Assembly (NCBI GenBank): GCA_023634235.1
Contig: JAMKCF010000021.1
Span: 9,621,764-9,685,763 of the forward strand
DNA: 64,000 nt
Direction of reading: 5' to 3'
Source: Pisaster brevispinus
Lineage: Eukaryota > Echinodermata > Asteroidea > Forcipulatida > Asteriidae
Every line of letters starts with the position of its first letter. The first letter of the stretch is position 1. This document shows, one piece after another, positions 24,401 to 35,930 of this stretch. Under the pieces are notes generated by a model, which searched no databases, was not told where the DNA came from, and saw only the letters and a program-made list of their open reading frames with translations. The position numbers and the translations under genes were made by a program.

Positions 24401-27400
24401 TCTGCTGGTGCAAAAATGGACCTGTTAATGTGGCTGGAATTTTTTGACAATTTTAATGGCGTGTCCCCTTTTCTACGCCGCCAGTGGCAGACCAATGAGA
24501 GCATTGACTTGTTCACCAATGCAGCTGCCAGCATTGGTTTCGGGGGTTAAAGACCTACATGTAATCTACACCGTGATATACATGTACAAATGATCTGTGC
24601 TACTTTTGACAGTATAATTAGTTGATGGGATACCAGATACCCTTCAAATTAATTTGTAGCTATATATCTTATCTCCATACAGACTGGCCCCTCTAAAAAT
24701 GCCGAAAACACAAAAAGTCAATTTGAAGGGGCGGGGCTTAATTTTTTAGGGGGTCATATCTCAAAAATTATGAGGAGTAGGATTCTTAAATTTTGCGTGT
24801 GTTCATGGCACCCATAGGGGATCGTTTAAAAAAAATACTAGCAAAATCTGAGACGGAGCCTGCTGAACTTTTCAGGATTTTAGGTGAGTTGGCACGGAAT
24901 GACCCATATGATAATTGCAATTGGTTCGGTTATTAGTGTGTCGGTGTCTGCAACACAATATAGCGTTAAAGGCAGTCCATGTACCTGGTGCGTGTAATGA
25001 TATTGCTGATTCCCTTTCAAGTTTCCAGGTCGTCCGTTTTCGGAAGGCAGCTCCACGAGCGGAATTAGACATGACACCTTTTCCAAACCTGCCGCCAATG
25101 TGGTAGAAGGTGAGATTTCCCGCTTGCTAATTGCAGCTTTGGCACCCAATACTCATACATGTAAGACATATCAAGTTGGTTGGCGTGCTTTTTGTCAATT
25201 TACACAACAATGCTGCTCCTATGAGTTTGTTTCCCCTGCATCGGAGCAGGACGTTCGTGAGTTCGTGGCCTCGTTGTCCATACAGAAATTGGCACCGGCT
25301 ACAATTGCCACGTATGTTTCTGGGGTGGGTTATTTTCACAAGTTGCGTGATTGGCCAGATCCTACCCGGGATTTCCTGGTGGCTAAATTACTGGAGGGCT
25401 GTCGGAGGAATCATTCTGGGGCGGCAGATCAGCGTTTGCCTATGACGTTGCCTTTGTTGTCATATTTATTGCAGGCCCTTCCTCATATCTGCACCTCTTC
25501 TTTTGAGCTTTAACTTTTTAGGGCTGTTACTGTATGTTTTAAGGCGAGTTTGCTGCGGCCTCTCGTACCCGCTTACAGCAATTGCTGCTCATGTTTTCCG
25601 ATTTCCGTTTTTGTGATGTGGGAAAGGCGGCGGCTTCAGTTCTTATCTCTTTCCGTTACACTACATGTAAGACCAACAAGTTCAGTCTTCCTCAGCAGAT
25701 TCGTCTGGTGTGTTACGGTGAGAAGCCGCTTTGCCCTGGAAAGGCATTGTCAGAATTTGCGGCCACTCGGCCCTCGTTTAGGGTAGTTTTTTTTGCCATT
25801 TTAATGGCGACCCCCTTACGCAATTTCAATTTAATGTCATACTTCGGAAGCTATTGAAGTTTTCCGGTTTGGGTGAGGCAAATTTCTTAGCACATTCTTT
25901 TCGTATTTGGGCGGCTACCACTGCTGCAGCAGCTGGTATTTCTTTGACCGACATTCAATCCATGGGTCGATGGCGGTCTGATGCTGTTCACACTTTTGCC
26001 ATTTTTCGGTGGTGTAGTCGACCCTGGACATAATTTCTGGGGTGATGCGGCAGTGCCTGCTAGCTTTTATATCCAGTTTTACATGTTTTTCGACGGGTGA
26101 TGTCTGGATTGTGGGTGACTCTATCGTGCGCAGAGCGTCCCAAAGGCTTGGATGCCGGCCAGTGGTCCGTTGGAATGGATGCGGTGGTGCACGATATTCC
26201 GATGTTCATAAGCTGTAAGACACCCTCCATGCCAGGTGGCCGTCTCCCCGGTTCATAATTGTACATTTGGGAACCAATGATTTAGTTGACACAGATTCTT
26301 TCTGCATGCGACAAGGTATTTCCCTTTGCATGCAGGAATGCCGTGATCGTTTTCCGAACGCCGAATTAGTTTGGTCCGACATATTGCCCCGCTCTTGTTA
26401 CTTTGGTGTATTCTCCCAACGCCGTATAGAAATGAAGCGACGTGCGATCAATCGGTGGGCGTGGTCAGATAGTGGACGCATTGGGGCTGCTGTCCTCCAC
26501 CATCCACAATTTAAGTGGTCACCAGCAGTGGAATCACTTTAACCCTTGTATGATTATGTAATTATATCAAAGTTTTTTTGAAACACTGCGTTAGTGTTGT
26601 ATAGGGGCGGGCAAGCTGCCCCCTCTTTTATCGACAATCATTTTAAGCCTTGTAGGCATTTATGTCATTTATGTCATTTGAAAACACTACTGTTTTTGTG
26701 TGGTATAGAGGCTGGGCAAGCTGCCCCCTCATTTTATCTATGGCAAGCTGCCAAGGAATCCGGGCCCGGTACACTTGTTTGGCAAGCTGCCCGTGGGCAT
26801 TTGCCCTTGATTAAGTCATGATTAAGTATTGTATTTTCATGTATTTTTGTACACTGTTTGCCAAACTGGTACTTGATGACCAGATACTTGTTGAATAATA
26901 AAAACAGTTGAAACTGTGCCAAAAGTCCAGAAAATTATTTTGCTGTTATGTTCTTTTTGGGTGTCGTCTTAGAATAAATATTATTTTATATTGGCAACTT
27001 CCTTCATGATACATATAATACCATCCAAAAGGGGTTAAAGTTAGCATTGAAAGAAAATGTGCGGATGTATTTTCAATAAATTACTGGACTTTAAACCCCT
27101 GTTTCTTAGTTTTATTCTCTCACATCGCTTGGTGTTTCTACTTTCACAACTTTTAAACCTAAGGTGATCTACACATGTATCAACATGGGGTTTTAACAGC
27201 ATTGAAGCATAGATTAATGCTCCTTTCAATTGTAGGCCTATACAAAAATTAACAATTACCTGGGTCAACAAATGACTAATTTTGCTTGACCGTATCACAA
27301 ATATGAAATTTATAATAAAGAACCTTTTACTTTTAGCACTGAGCCAGTGTGTTTTCCCTGCCTACATCTTCAATTTAGGATTATAGGCTATTACTGTAAG

Positions 27401-30400
27401 CTAGATTTTAAAATACTTGCTTGGATCTTTTTATTTATTACAGAAAGTGCCATGTCTGGTGTTTTGTGTTTTGTTTTTCCTACCTGACGTTTTTCAGAGC
27501 TGGACACTTCTTTGGGCTTGCTGCCCCTACATCATTCTCCAATGTAATACAGCTGCTTTTAACACTAAAGGTATGTTTTGGAGTTGAGATTTGATATTGG
27601 CTAAAGGGGATGATTTGGGTAGTTGTTTTCAGCCCCACTTGTAGACAGATTTCAAGTCTGAAATTGCAGTTATTTCTGTCTGCATTGATCAGCTACGCAA
27701 GATGCTATTTGCCTTGGCCTATCAGGCAAACCAAATCCATGATTACAGACTTGCACCCGAGTCTATCCTATTTGCAGCTGTTTAGTTTACGGAAAAGTGT
27801 AGCTCAGAACTTCCACTGGACAATATTGTCCAGTGAAAGTTCTGAATATTTTTACCAAGACCTTAAAAATGTCCTATCGCTTTTGTATTTGCATACTGTC
27901 TGAGAAGGTTTCAAAAATAAAATTGTAGAAGTATACATTAGTAAATCTTCAAAAGTATTTGTTTGGGGAAACACTAGACTGCAGGGACTTGCTCAGCTGT
28001 GAGCTTACTGGTGCTGGTCAAGTACATGTACTAAAATGACTGAACTTTAGCCAGTGACCAGTCCAGTTGGTATTTCAACTAGCCCTTCAGCTGTGGGGAA
28101 TCTACCATTGTCTCTGAAACTTTAACTCTTCCATATTCTTGTGATTCTTTTCACACTATCAGCTTGTTGGGGTGGGATTTGAAGTTCATGATTCTCACAT
28201 GAGGCAAAATAAACCTGCCCCGCAACCAAGCCACCAAGATGCAAAGCCTAGCAAACACAAGTACATTGCCATCATCGGGGAGCTAGGAGTGACTGACGTG
28301 TTCCACTATGGTTTCTGTTTCATTGGCATTATCACAGGTAAGAGTTGCACAAAGCCTTGATTCCAGATGCTACTGCTGTTCATTATTCATGATACATTAC
28401 CAATAGATGACGCTGTCACACATAGACTACTTTCACCTTCAAATTGCTATCGCAGGATAGCTTTCTAAGTGTGATAGTGCCCTGTGTTACTGTTGGCTAT
28501 GTAATGTGAATGTTGAACTGTGTCTGAGCGTCCCAAACAAAGAGTAGGTTATACGCTGCAAGAAGGAAGTCCCATTCATATTTCATGTAGATCCCTTCCT
28601 TAGTACATTGACCGATCACAACCACGAATGCACACCCAAAAGTATTTTGTCTAAAGGTGAAAGGTAGGGACATAGATTGGTTCTTGTCAATGTAATGCTA
28701 ATATTGGCAAAATTATCAAGAAAGTTCGCTGAAAATTTCCGCTGAATAAGGTGCCTACTTGCTGAGAAAATAGCAAAAAACTGTCGCAGTATTTTCATCA
28801 AGAATGTTTAATTCATCCACTTTTAGCGAGGTGACACTGACGGTGGGTAAAAGCTGGTCGCAGCATTCGCAAATGAACACCACAGACATTTGAATTTTCA
28901 GTCAACCCTCAGTAATCTGAGAAACGATTCATGCATGCCTCTACATGTAGATTCAAATGTTCTGGGATAAAAAATTATCCAAACCGTAGGCCTATTACTT
29001 CGAAGGGAATCCTTTCTCAAAGTAGTTTAAATACTATCTGCAGTGCTTTTTACCAAGTTATTTTTTATGGCCATTCATTTTTGGTGTATTTACCAACCTA
29101 TGACCCTACCTTTAAGTCTGACCACATTACAGAATGTGAATCCTCCTCACAGTACTCTGCAAAACCCTCACACTTTAGGCAGGCCTGTGATTTGTCAGCT
29201 TTTTATTGACATCCCTTAGCCATCAGTTTTTCTTGAAAGAAGTATACTTACCATCACAGATATGAAAGACTCAGCTCATAAAAATTATGATCAAACCTGT
29301 TGAGTTCAGTGGTGATGTAAAGAGTCTATAAACCTCTGCAATATAACATCCTATTTCTGCAATGAGCTTCATCTGCAAACCAAGAGGATACTGTTTTAAA
29401 ACCAAATTTTTCAGGATGTTTAATTTTCGAACAATCTCATTCATGTTTTGGACATCATCACAATGTATTAACTGCACCTTTTGATTTCTTGATCCTCAGG
29501 CCCATACTACAAGTACAAGACGTATCATGATATGATTTACTGTACTAACTCTAAGGAGATACCAAGCATTAACCCACTGATGGTGCGTCTGAAGACATTA
29601 GTGCCCATTGGTCTGCTGTTCCTTGTCATGTCACATTATATGTCCATCGAGTACGTCAAGTCTAATGAGTTTTATACACACGGGTATCTGTACAAGTGAG
29701 TCAAATTTTTCTCTCTTTTTTTTTCAGTATTAAATCCCTATGGCTTTTGTCACCCAACAACCTCTATAATCCCTTATCTAGTTTCCTTGAACTTGGTACT
29801 GCACAGCAGTGTTGTTTGTACTCACGTCGCTGACTTGGATTCGAGTCAGATTCGAGTCGCCAATTTCATTGACTTGAGACTTGACTTGGCTTGCGCAAAA
29901 ATGACTTGAGAGTAAAAAATTTACTTGAATAAATTTGATTTTACGACAATGCAATTATTGTTGAAAATAAATGTGACATAATCGAGTTTTCGGCGATGAT
30001 GCCGCTGTTGACATCCCAATGTTTTGAGTGCTTTTGTCATAAGGCCGAACAATAAATCTGCACAGATATGCAGACACTTGGGTGCATGATTCATGGATTG
30101 AATTATTATTTGTTTTGAACAGGTTTTTGATTGTAGAAGTTTGCCACAATATCATGGGAGTGGGCTTATTTCGGGACATTATGTAACTTGTGACTTGACT
30201 TGACTTGCCAAAATTTGACTTGTGACTTGACCTGAGCAAAAACGACTTGTGACTTGACTTGACTTGAGCAAAGATGACATGCAACTTGACTTGGCTTGAG
30301 ACAAAATGACTTGGTTACAATACTTCTGCACAGCCAACCCAGCCATTCCTCACTGAATGGACCGCATTTTTACCACAAAGAGATGCTTTTAACCCAGCGT

Positions 30401-33400
30401 TTCCTTGCATTGAAAATTTTACAGTGTTATCTTATTTTGACTGCTTGTATGTTATTTTCTTGCAACAATGGCCACAAAAATAAATACATAATAATTATAA
30501 TTTATGACAGAGGAAAAAACAAACAAATAACGATGACGATAATAGCAGTAGAAAAAAAAAGGTTTGTTTTACTTGTTTCGCTTCACGTAAATTTGGTCTA
30601 CACATGGCCTTTACAAGGTCAAAAATACTGTGATTGGAGACAGACATACCAAGCAGATTTTGATTGTTAGGACAGCTCCTACCAAGGACACAAGTCGAAA
30701 GCAGAGAGGGGGGCAGAGAAAAATTTCACCCCAGCAATGATTTTTTGACATCCAGGCTGACGTTTCTTCTTTGAGTGGGCGAGCCATTTTCATTTTGCAA
30801 TTATGCAAAAGACACTTCCATTGGAAAATATTAAAGTCTATGGGAAATTGAAGGGGCACCAAGGCCAAGATCAGGGCAACAGAGGCCAAGATCAGGGCAA
30901 CAGAGGCCATGGCCTCTATGGCCGCTATGTAACTCCAGGCCTTCCGTCGATTTCACCAAACTCTTCCTAACTTAGGATTAATCTTAGGACTTAGGACGAG
31001 TCCCAGCCTTGCACTGTAACATGTAAACCTTAAGATTAATCCTAAGTTAGGACTAGTTACTCGTCCTAACTCGAGATAGGATTAATCCTAGCGTTTCGTG
31101 AAATCGGCTGCTGGACATCATCACTACAATCTACAGTACTGTACGTAACTAAGAAATTCCATCAGTTAGCAGTATGACAAAATTAGAAGGAGTGTAGAAT
31201 ATATCAAGTCCTCAAATATTAATGAAATACAAGTACAGGTAGGCAATCAAGTTTGTTTTAGACATTAGGGTGTTTGCAATTATAACCTCAATAGAACCTC
31301 ATCATGTTGGCTTTCTGTCTTTTCTATCTCCACAGAACTCTTTACATGGTTCCGATGTTTATGTTCTTCCGCCTTCGCATGTACTCTGCATGGATTTTGT
31401 CAGAGTGTGTTTGTATGTCTGCCACACTGGGAGCCTACCCGGTGTCCACCCAACCAAAGGTTGGCCAGGGGCCTAGCGTGGATCCAGCAGAGATTGACAG
31501 GTACAGTGTAAAGTAGACATTTCAATTCAATTCAATTCAGATTCACATTTATTTCCATACTTCGATGAGAAATAACGACAAGTACATGTAAATTTGGAGT
31601 AAAGCAATTGTTTTTTTGTTTGGGGCATTTTGTTTCCCTTGTACTGTTGTAAAGAGTTACGTGTACATGTAGTTTGTATTGGAGCTCTAACAAACCTGCT
31701 GACCTAATCATTCAGTATCATTCACTATGGCTTTGAAGATTGAATAAAATGTGCCTGTCTGCAATGTGATAAATGCATACACAGTCAACCCTCCTACTGT
31801 CTGACCATTCAGTATCATTGTGGTTTTGAATGATACACTGTACATGTACATGTAGATAAATTGTGTCAGTCTGCAATATGATATTATGTAATGATTGTAT
31901 CTACATGTACACAGTACACAGTAAAAAAAACCAGTCTGACCATTTAGTATCATCCGTTGTGGTTTTGAATGATAGATAAAATGTGCCCGTCCTGCAATAT
32001 GATATCATGCATGTCATGTGGTGAATGCATCTACACAGTACACAGTCAACCCTCCTACTATCCAACCATTCAGTATCATCCACTGTGGTTACGAAGGATG
32101 GATAAACTAGATGTATGCCCGCCTGTAAAGAAGTGCATATGAATAAATCTATACAGTACACAGTAAAACTTCCTACTGTCTGACCAATTCAATATCATCC
32201 ACTGTGGTTTTGAATAATAGATGAGCTATGCCTGCAATGTCATTTTATGATGTGCGTGCATCAGCGTACATGTACTACAAAAATGTGCACAGTTCATCAC
32301 TGATGTATTTTTCATTTCTTCAACAGCTCCGACAAAACCACCGTGGAGTACAACTACAAGACTGTTCATAACATTGACTGGTACGCCTGCGATGCCACGG
32401 CAACCTTCAGGGATGGAATGCGTAACTGGAACATGACGGTGCAATGGTGGCTAAAAAGCTACATTTTTGTACGGTGTCCTGTGAGGGCATGGAGGTAAGT
32501 CAAATCAGTTTGTGCTTTTGTTGACACTAACCCTAAACCAAAGGCTTTCTGGCTAGGAATTATCCATAGTCATGCAAAGGCCTGCAATGTTTTGGAAATG
32601 CAAGAAAACTTTTAAAATTATATATCAGTTGGTATGCCTGGCCCCAAGAATGGTCCCCAGTCTTTGTCTGTCAGCATAAAGACAGGCACCAGTATATATT
32701 TATATTAATTACTTTTCTTGGGCTGTAGCCTATAAAGTACAAACTTGTACCTTAAACAAACTTAATAAACCTAACATCAAAGAAAAAGGAAAGAGTTGAA
32801 CCAACTAGAGCCCAAAGGATTGCCTAAAAGAAGCAAAGATTCTGTTGAGAAGACACGCCTGTCTATCACACACATATTTCCATCAATTCTGGATGTGGAG
32901 CCAAGGACTCTCAGAAAAGCGAACTTAATCACTACACTAGCCAAGAACCTGATGGAGAAAAGACAATGAAGGAAGTTTCAGTTTTAGGTGTGGGGGGAAA
33001 CCCCAGAGAAATAGTCTAATGAGAACCCACACAATCAGGTAGGAACTGAAAACCCAATTCACGTAGTGCCCCTGATGGGATTTGAACTGGGGTCCTAGAG
33101 GTTTGACAATGTTTGAAGGTAAGGCTGTATAAAGTAACAAACTTAATAAACATAACATTAATACGCCAACCTGACTGCCCTAACATATGTATCTGTAGAT
33201 AAAATATAGCCTTTAGAAACTAACAAAGAAATAAAGATGTAGGTCTGAATTTCAAGCCAATTTGACCTGAAAGTTCAGATTGAATTTGAAATAGCTTTTT
33301 CTTTAATAGAGTCAAGAAAATTATAAGCTTTTATTTAAGGTATTGCATGAAATAATCCACCAGTGATAAGTGAGAGGTAATGTTAAACTAAAAATTAATT

Positions 33401-35614
33401 ATTTTCAGGACCCTGACATTATCTTGCGTTCATCAGCCATGTGCAAACAACTCTGCATGTTGCATGTTTTATATGCATTGTCCGTGACATAGGCCTATAA
33501 GAAAGTTGTGTGCAGTTTTGGGTTTTGAAACAGCATTCGTCAGAGAAAAAATTTCAAAAAAGTAAAAAGAATTTATTCTAGAGAGCTTATGTTTAAAGGA
33601 CAAAGTCTTATTTTTTGCCCATTCTGTTAAGAGCTGAAAAGGAATGCTGTTGAATTTGTGAAGATATTCACTAACAAAAGAACAGTAAGTTTTATAATAC
33701 AATACCATACAAAAAGCATTTGTATACATATGTACATGTGCTACTGTTTCATCAAGGTCACAACGGTTTGATGAAACTCAAACATAAAGTGAAAAAAGCA
33801 AAAGAGTATGAACAATGAGGGACATCATTGTGCGACAAGGTGAGATTTAGGACCATTCGTGAAAATTCAGTGGTTTCTGTTAAAATAACATTAACAAGGG
33901 TGTGCAGGGCAGCAGGGCATACTGCGGTGATGATCTGCTACTTTTATGAACACATGTGCTGCTAACACATTGCCTGAAAATGAATCATTTTCAGGGATGA
34001 GATTTTTCAGACTTTACTCTGAATTCAGACTTTTTATGTCATCCTGGTGAATACAAAAAAAGACTTTAATTTTTCCACATACATTAAAATTTAAAGAATT
34101 AAAGACTGACACTTTGATCTACTTCACTAGTGCTTAGGACACTGTTCCTAAAAGCCATTTGACTTCCAAAGCCTCCCTAGGGGTTACCACAAGGTAGAAA
34201 CGCCATCATTTCAAGTAGGCCCTATGTCCTAAAATTTGGATCCAACATGTAGTTTCAGACTTTTTTAACAACCATGACTCTTATCCCTGCATTTTGGAGG
34301 TAGCTGGTGTTCTTGTTAAACCATCAAATGCCGATTGAAGACACCAACCAAAAGGTCAAAGGTGCATGTCCATCAGTCACTGGTAGTTGTGTGGTGGTTT
34401 GAATCGCTGGTATAATGGTGACACTCACAAGCCAAAGTGATGACATCAGATGTTAGGGCTAACTTGGCCCCCATGCTCAGAATGGTTTTAAAAAAAACAT
34501 TATGCAGTGCTGAATCCATCAGACTCTGCCTGAAAGCTGCTTGCCACAAGTTTCTTCGCAGCAAACTTAATTAGTAACTCTGCAAAGAAATAGCCAGTAG
34601 CAATGTACATGTACAAATAATCACTGCAGGGAAAATTGGCTCACTAACTTATTAGTCAATCCATGGAGGTAATGTAGGTCACAAAATCAATCTCTAACCC
34701 CCCCGCAGCTAGATATTTAGATCTGGGTGATAAGAGGAGATAACAGTTGGGTAACAGGTTCTTTAGAAGTGCAATGAACTTGTGCAATCAGAACTTCGCT
34801 GAATCTGGATCTGGATTGGTGATTGGGATGAAATGGGTTACCATGCAGGGCTTGAATTTGGTGAAAATCCCCTCTATACCCGGTACACTACGGATCTTGC
34901 AGTATACAGAACATTTAATTGACCAAAATGCTACAAGACCATTTTTGTTACTGTTTTTTGTAATTGCCAAACAGGAGGCATTTTATGACTGGAAAAATGT
35001 ATGAATTAGTCAATCTTAAAGCGATTTGTTTGGAAAAACACTAGACTGTTGGAATTGTGAAACTGCTGTCCAAATGCTAAAATAACTTGAAACAGGCATG
35101 GAGAAGAGAGGCACATGAGCTCAAAAGTCACGTGGTCTGAAGCGTATAGTAGACCTAAAACCCTGCCATGAGCTACACCACTCTGCCACTCCCTGAAGTA
35201 CAGACATACCTACAAGATGTACATCACATGTGCCAAGATTGATTTCAGCCTTTGTTTTACAGCACCTCAGTTACGATGTTCGTCAGCGCCTACTGGCATG
35301 GCATCCATCCAGGCTACTACCTCAGTTTCCTTACCGTTCCCCTAGTTCTGCTGGCGGAGGACGCCATGATGCGGGCCTTCCGGACTGACAGCAACGCATG
35401 GTGGTACGACAAGCTCAACTGGTTCTTCCGGATGCGAGCCTTTGAGTACCTCTCCATGGGGTTTTTACTGTTGGGGTTCTGGTCCACGCTACGCTATTGG
35501 GCATCCACCTTCTTCATCGTTCACATCCTGACCGCTTTCTTCACCCTCGTCGGGAACACATTTAGACCAAAGAAAATACGGGAGGGAAAAGTCGCTAACA
35601 CAAAAAATGATTGA
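21444..35614 (+). CDS. MBOAT7: MBOAT7-like lysophosphatidylinositol acyltransferase, tandem copy B
   Basis: Seven coding exons: 21444-21655, 27444-27570, 28163-28337, 29500-29695, 31336-31500, 32327-32494, 35263-35614 (stop). The sum is 1395 nt (464 aa). Intron phases are identical to copy A, so the two arose by tandem gene duplication. The N-terminus MSPTELVFLCMLCISLGLG resembles vertebrate MBOAT7. Further signatures are GPYYKYKTYHDM, RDGMRNWNMTVQWWL with the catalytic Asn, and SAYWHGIHPGYYLSFL with the catalytic His, both in canonical form. The C-terminus ends in a short basic tail. This is likely the conserved LPIAT1 orthologue that incorporates arachidonate into phosphatidylinositol at the ER. 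Intron 1 (5.8 kb) carries a Ngaro retrotransposon; other introns hold MITEs and a minisatellite. Confidence 0.93.
21899..22598. mobile_element. Hairpin-ended non-coding element in MBOAT7-B intron 1
   Basis: It starts GGCGAGCTGCGAAGCAGAG and ends GCAGCTCGCCATGGCAGC. GGCGAGCTGC and GCAGCTCGCC are exact inverse complements. A (GTCC)n-like stretch follows the 5' end at 21950. Two copies of AAATGGTCATAACTCCTTAT / AAATGGTAATAACTCTTAT lie near the 3' end. The layout and the CATAACTCC phrase recall the elements at 60.5-63.7 kb. Confidence 0.55.
22783..22808 (+). repeat. (CA)n microsatellite
   Basis: Uninterrupted CA dinucleotides follow an A-rich tract in intron 1 of MBOAT7-B. Confidence 0.95.
23290..23905 (+). 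pseudogene. Ngaro reverse transcriptase, broken
   Basis: Successive frames give CSPIGLVPKHEPGEFRLVHH, then SGSSINDFI, then DIKSAFRLLPVAPSDYELLE (motif A), then THYLDDFLFVG (the YLDD active-site box). The frames change between motifs. The segment between motif A and YLDD is shorter than expected, indicating a deletion near 23790-23810. The catalytic Asp residues are still legible. Confidence 0.8.
23908..24048. repeat. Inverted duplication inside the Ngaro polymerase region
   Basis: About 34 bp starting AGCAAGTTCGGGTGGG and ending GTGACCAGAC recurs inverted, ending CCCACCCGAACTTGCT, around a spacer of about 73 bp. It interrupts the reverse-transcriptase reading frame right after the YLDD box, so it is either a small foldback insertion or a local rearrangement. 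Confidence 0.75.
24262..25098 (+). pseudogene. Ngaro RNase H region, broken and interrupted
   Basis: The start reads EIQSLVGSLNFVCRAVAPGR, a typical RT/RNase H connection. SIDLFTNAAASIGFGG follows, with Asn where the catalytic Asp of F-T-D-A is expected. The sequence from about 24550 to 24885 is unrelated to a polymerase and is probably an insertion. Coding similarity resumes with LVCRCLQHNIALKAVHVPGA and NDIADSLSSFQ, the RNase H C-terminal signature. Confidence 0.7.
25100..26010 (+). pseudogene. Ngaro tyrosine recombinase, broken
   Basis: The N-terminal core-binding fold reads NTHTCKTYQVGWRAFCQFTQ and APATIATYVSGVGYFHKLRD. The catalytic half contains LAHSFRIWAATTAAAAGISL (the H-x-x-R box) and DIQSMGRWRSDAVHTF. 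The position usually held by the nucleophilic Tyr in A-Y-x-x-Y appears as Val/Phe here. At least one stop and two frameshifts lie between the halves. No activity is expected. Confidence 0.78.
26093..26541 (+). pseudogene. SGNH/GDSL hydrolase-like ORF of the Ngaro element, one internal stop
   Basis: VWIVGDSIVRRA matches SGNH block I (GDS). FIIVHLGTNDL matches the block III Gly-x-Asn-Asp type motif. A TAA at about 26216 separates the two parts in the same frame. The ORF then stays open to a stop at 26539-26541. Such hydrolase ORFs accompany Ngaro retrotransposons of several animals; their role in the element is not known. Confidence 0.7.
26604..26800 (+). repeat. 3' split-repeat zone of the Ngaro element
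   Basis: GGGCAAGCTGCCCCCTC occurs at about 26609 and 26711. Shorter GGCAAGCTGCC cores occur at about 26742 and 26780. Spaced direct repeats after the last ORF fit the B1-A2-B2 arrangement of Ngaro/DIRS termini. The matching 5' A1 copy was not found. Confidence 0.6.
27805..27844. repeat. 40-bp palindrome in MBOAT7-B intron 2
   Basis: CAGAACTTCCACTGGACAAT is followed directly by its inverse complement with one mismatch, with no loop. A related half, GGTCCAGTGAGAGTTCTG, lies near 40900. Confidence 0.85.
28659..29115. mobile_element. MITE family 3 (AAAGGTAGGG-CATAG ends), copy 1
   Basis: The left end AAAGGTAGGGACATAG and the right end CTATGACCCTACCTTTAA are inverted. Internal blocks such as TTGCTGAGAAAA, ATCAAGAA and CGCAGCATTCRC are shared in order with 39697-40076. 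It lies in intron 3 of MBOAT7-B. Confidence 0.75.
29826..30316 (-). repeat. Degenerate ACTTGACTTG-type repeat block with an interrupting segment
   Basis: Many copies of GACTTG(T/A)GACTTGACTTG with AAAAATGACTTG spacers occur at 29826-29940 and 30180-30316. An unrelated 240-bp segment lies between them. It lies in intron 4 of MBOAT7-B. Confidence 0.7.
30944..31110. mobile_element. Short MITE rich in TTAGGATTAATC
   Basis: The ends CCGTCGATTTCACCAAACTC and GCGTTTCGTGAAATCGGCTG are imperfect inverted repeats. The body is built of TTAGGATTAATCTTAGGAC and its inverse. It lies in intron 4 of MBOAT7-B. Confidence 0.65.
31700..32240 (+). repeat. Degenerate tandem satellite, about 5 units of 100-130 bp
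   Basis: Each unit has CTGACCATTCAGTATCATCC, a GTGGTTTTGAATGATAGAT-type block, a CCTGCAATATGATAT block and CACAGTCAACCCTCCTACTG. Units differ by small indels. The same family occurs inverted in the NCBP1 region at 57685-57880. It lies in intron 5 of MBOAT7-B. Confidence 0.8.
32985..33140 (-). mobile_element. tRNA-derived SINE (second family), inverted copy
   Basis: On the minus strand CCCCAGTTCAAATCCCATCA (B-box like) is followed by GAATTGGGTTTTCAGTTCC and CTGGGGTTTCCCCCCACACC. It is the inverted relative of 14740-14930. It lies in intron 6 of MBOAT7-B. Confidence 0.6.
33408..33560 (+). repeat. Dispersed repeat, copy 2
   Basis: It is similar to 19180-19350 through GCCATGTGCAAACAAC, TGCATGTT and GCATTGTCCGTGACATAG. 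It is unclassified. Confidence 0.5.
34840..34980. mobile_element. Single end of the hAT-like element
   Basis: GCAGGGCTTGAATTTGGTG repeats the left terminus of the nested element at 7952. No matching right end was found nearby, so this is probably a truncated copy. It lies in intron 6 of MBOAT7-B. Confidence 0.4.
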
Positions 35615-35930
35615 CATTCCACGTTTGAGTTGAAGGAAAGATACCTCTCTGCATTAATTTAAATGCAAATGTCATGTAATAGTTTATTGCCATTGATTTG
35701 TAAGCTGAAAACCGCACAACTTGACATGTGTTTATAAATAGTCTTTATGTAGTCTCTGTTTTACGTGTTTGATTTGTTGTTATGTTGCTGAATTCTAAGT
35801 GCTTTATAGTGAGCTGGGCGTAAAGTTCAAGTTATAAGGGGAGGGGATTGCTGTTAGAGGACAAGGAGGGGACCCGCTAGCACCTCTCCTCATATAATCC
35901 CCATTGTGTAATACATGTACTTGAATTAAA

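Larger units (their letters stand above)
23290..26910 (+). mobile_element. Decayed Ngaro/DIRS-type tyrosine-recombinase retrotransposon
   Basis: In order along the plus strand are a reverse transcriptase (about 23.3-23.9 kb), an RNase H region (24.3-25.1 kb), a tyrosine recombinase (25.1-26.0 kb), an SGNH hydrolase-like ORF (26.09-26.54 kb) and a 3' zone of short direct repeats (26.60-26.80 kb). This order, with a recombinase in place of an integrase, defines DIRS-order elements. The SGNH ORF is a known companion of Ngaro elements. All frames are broken by stops, frameshifts and insertions, so the copy is inactive. The 5' repeat was not located, so the left border is approximate. It inserted in sense in intron 1 of MBOAT7-B. 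Confidence 0.8.
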
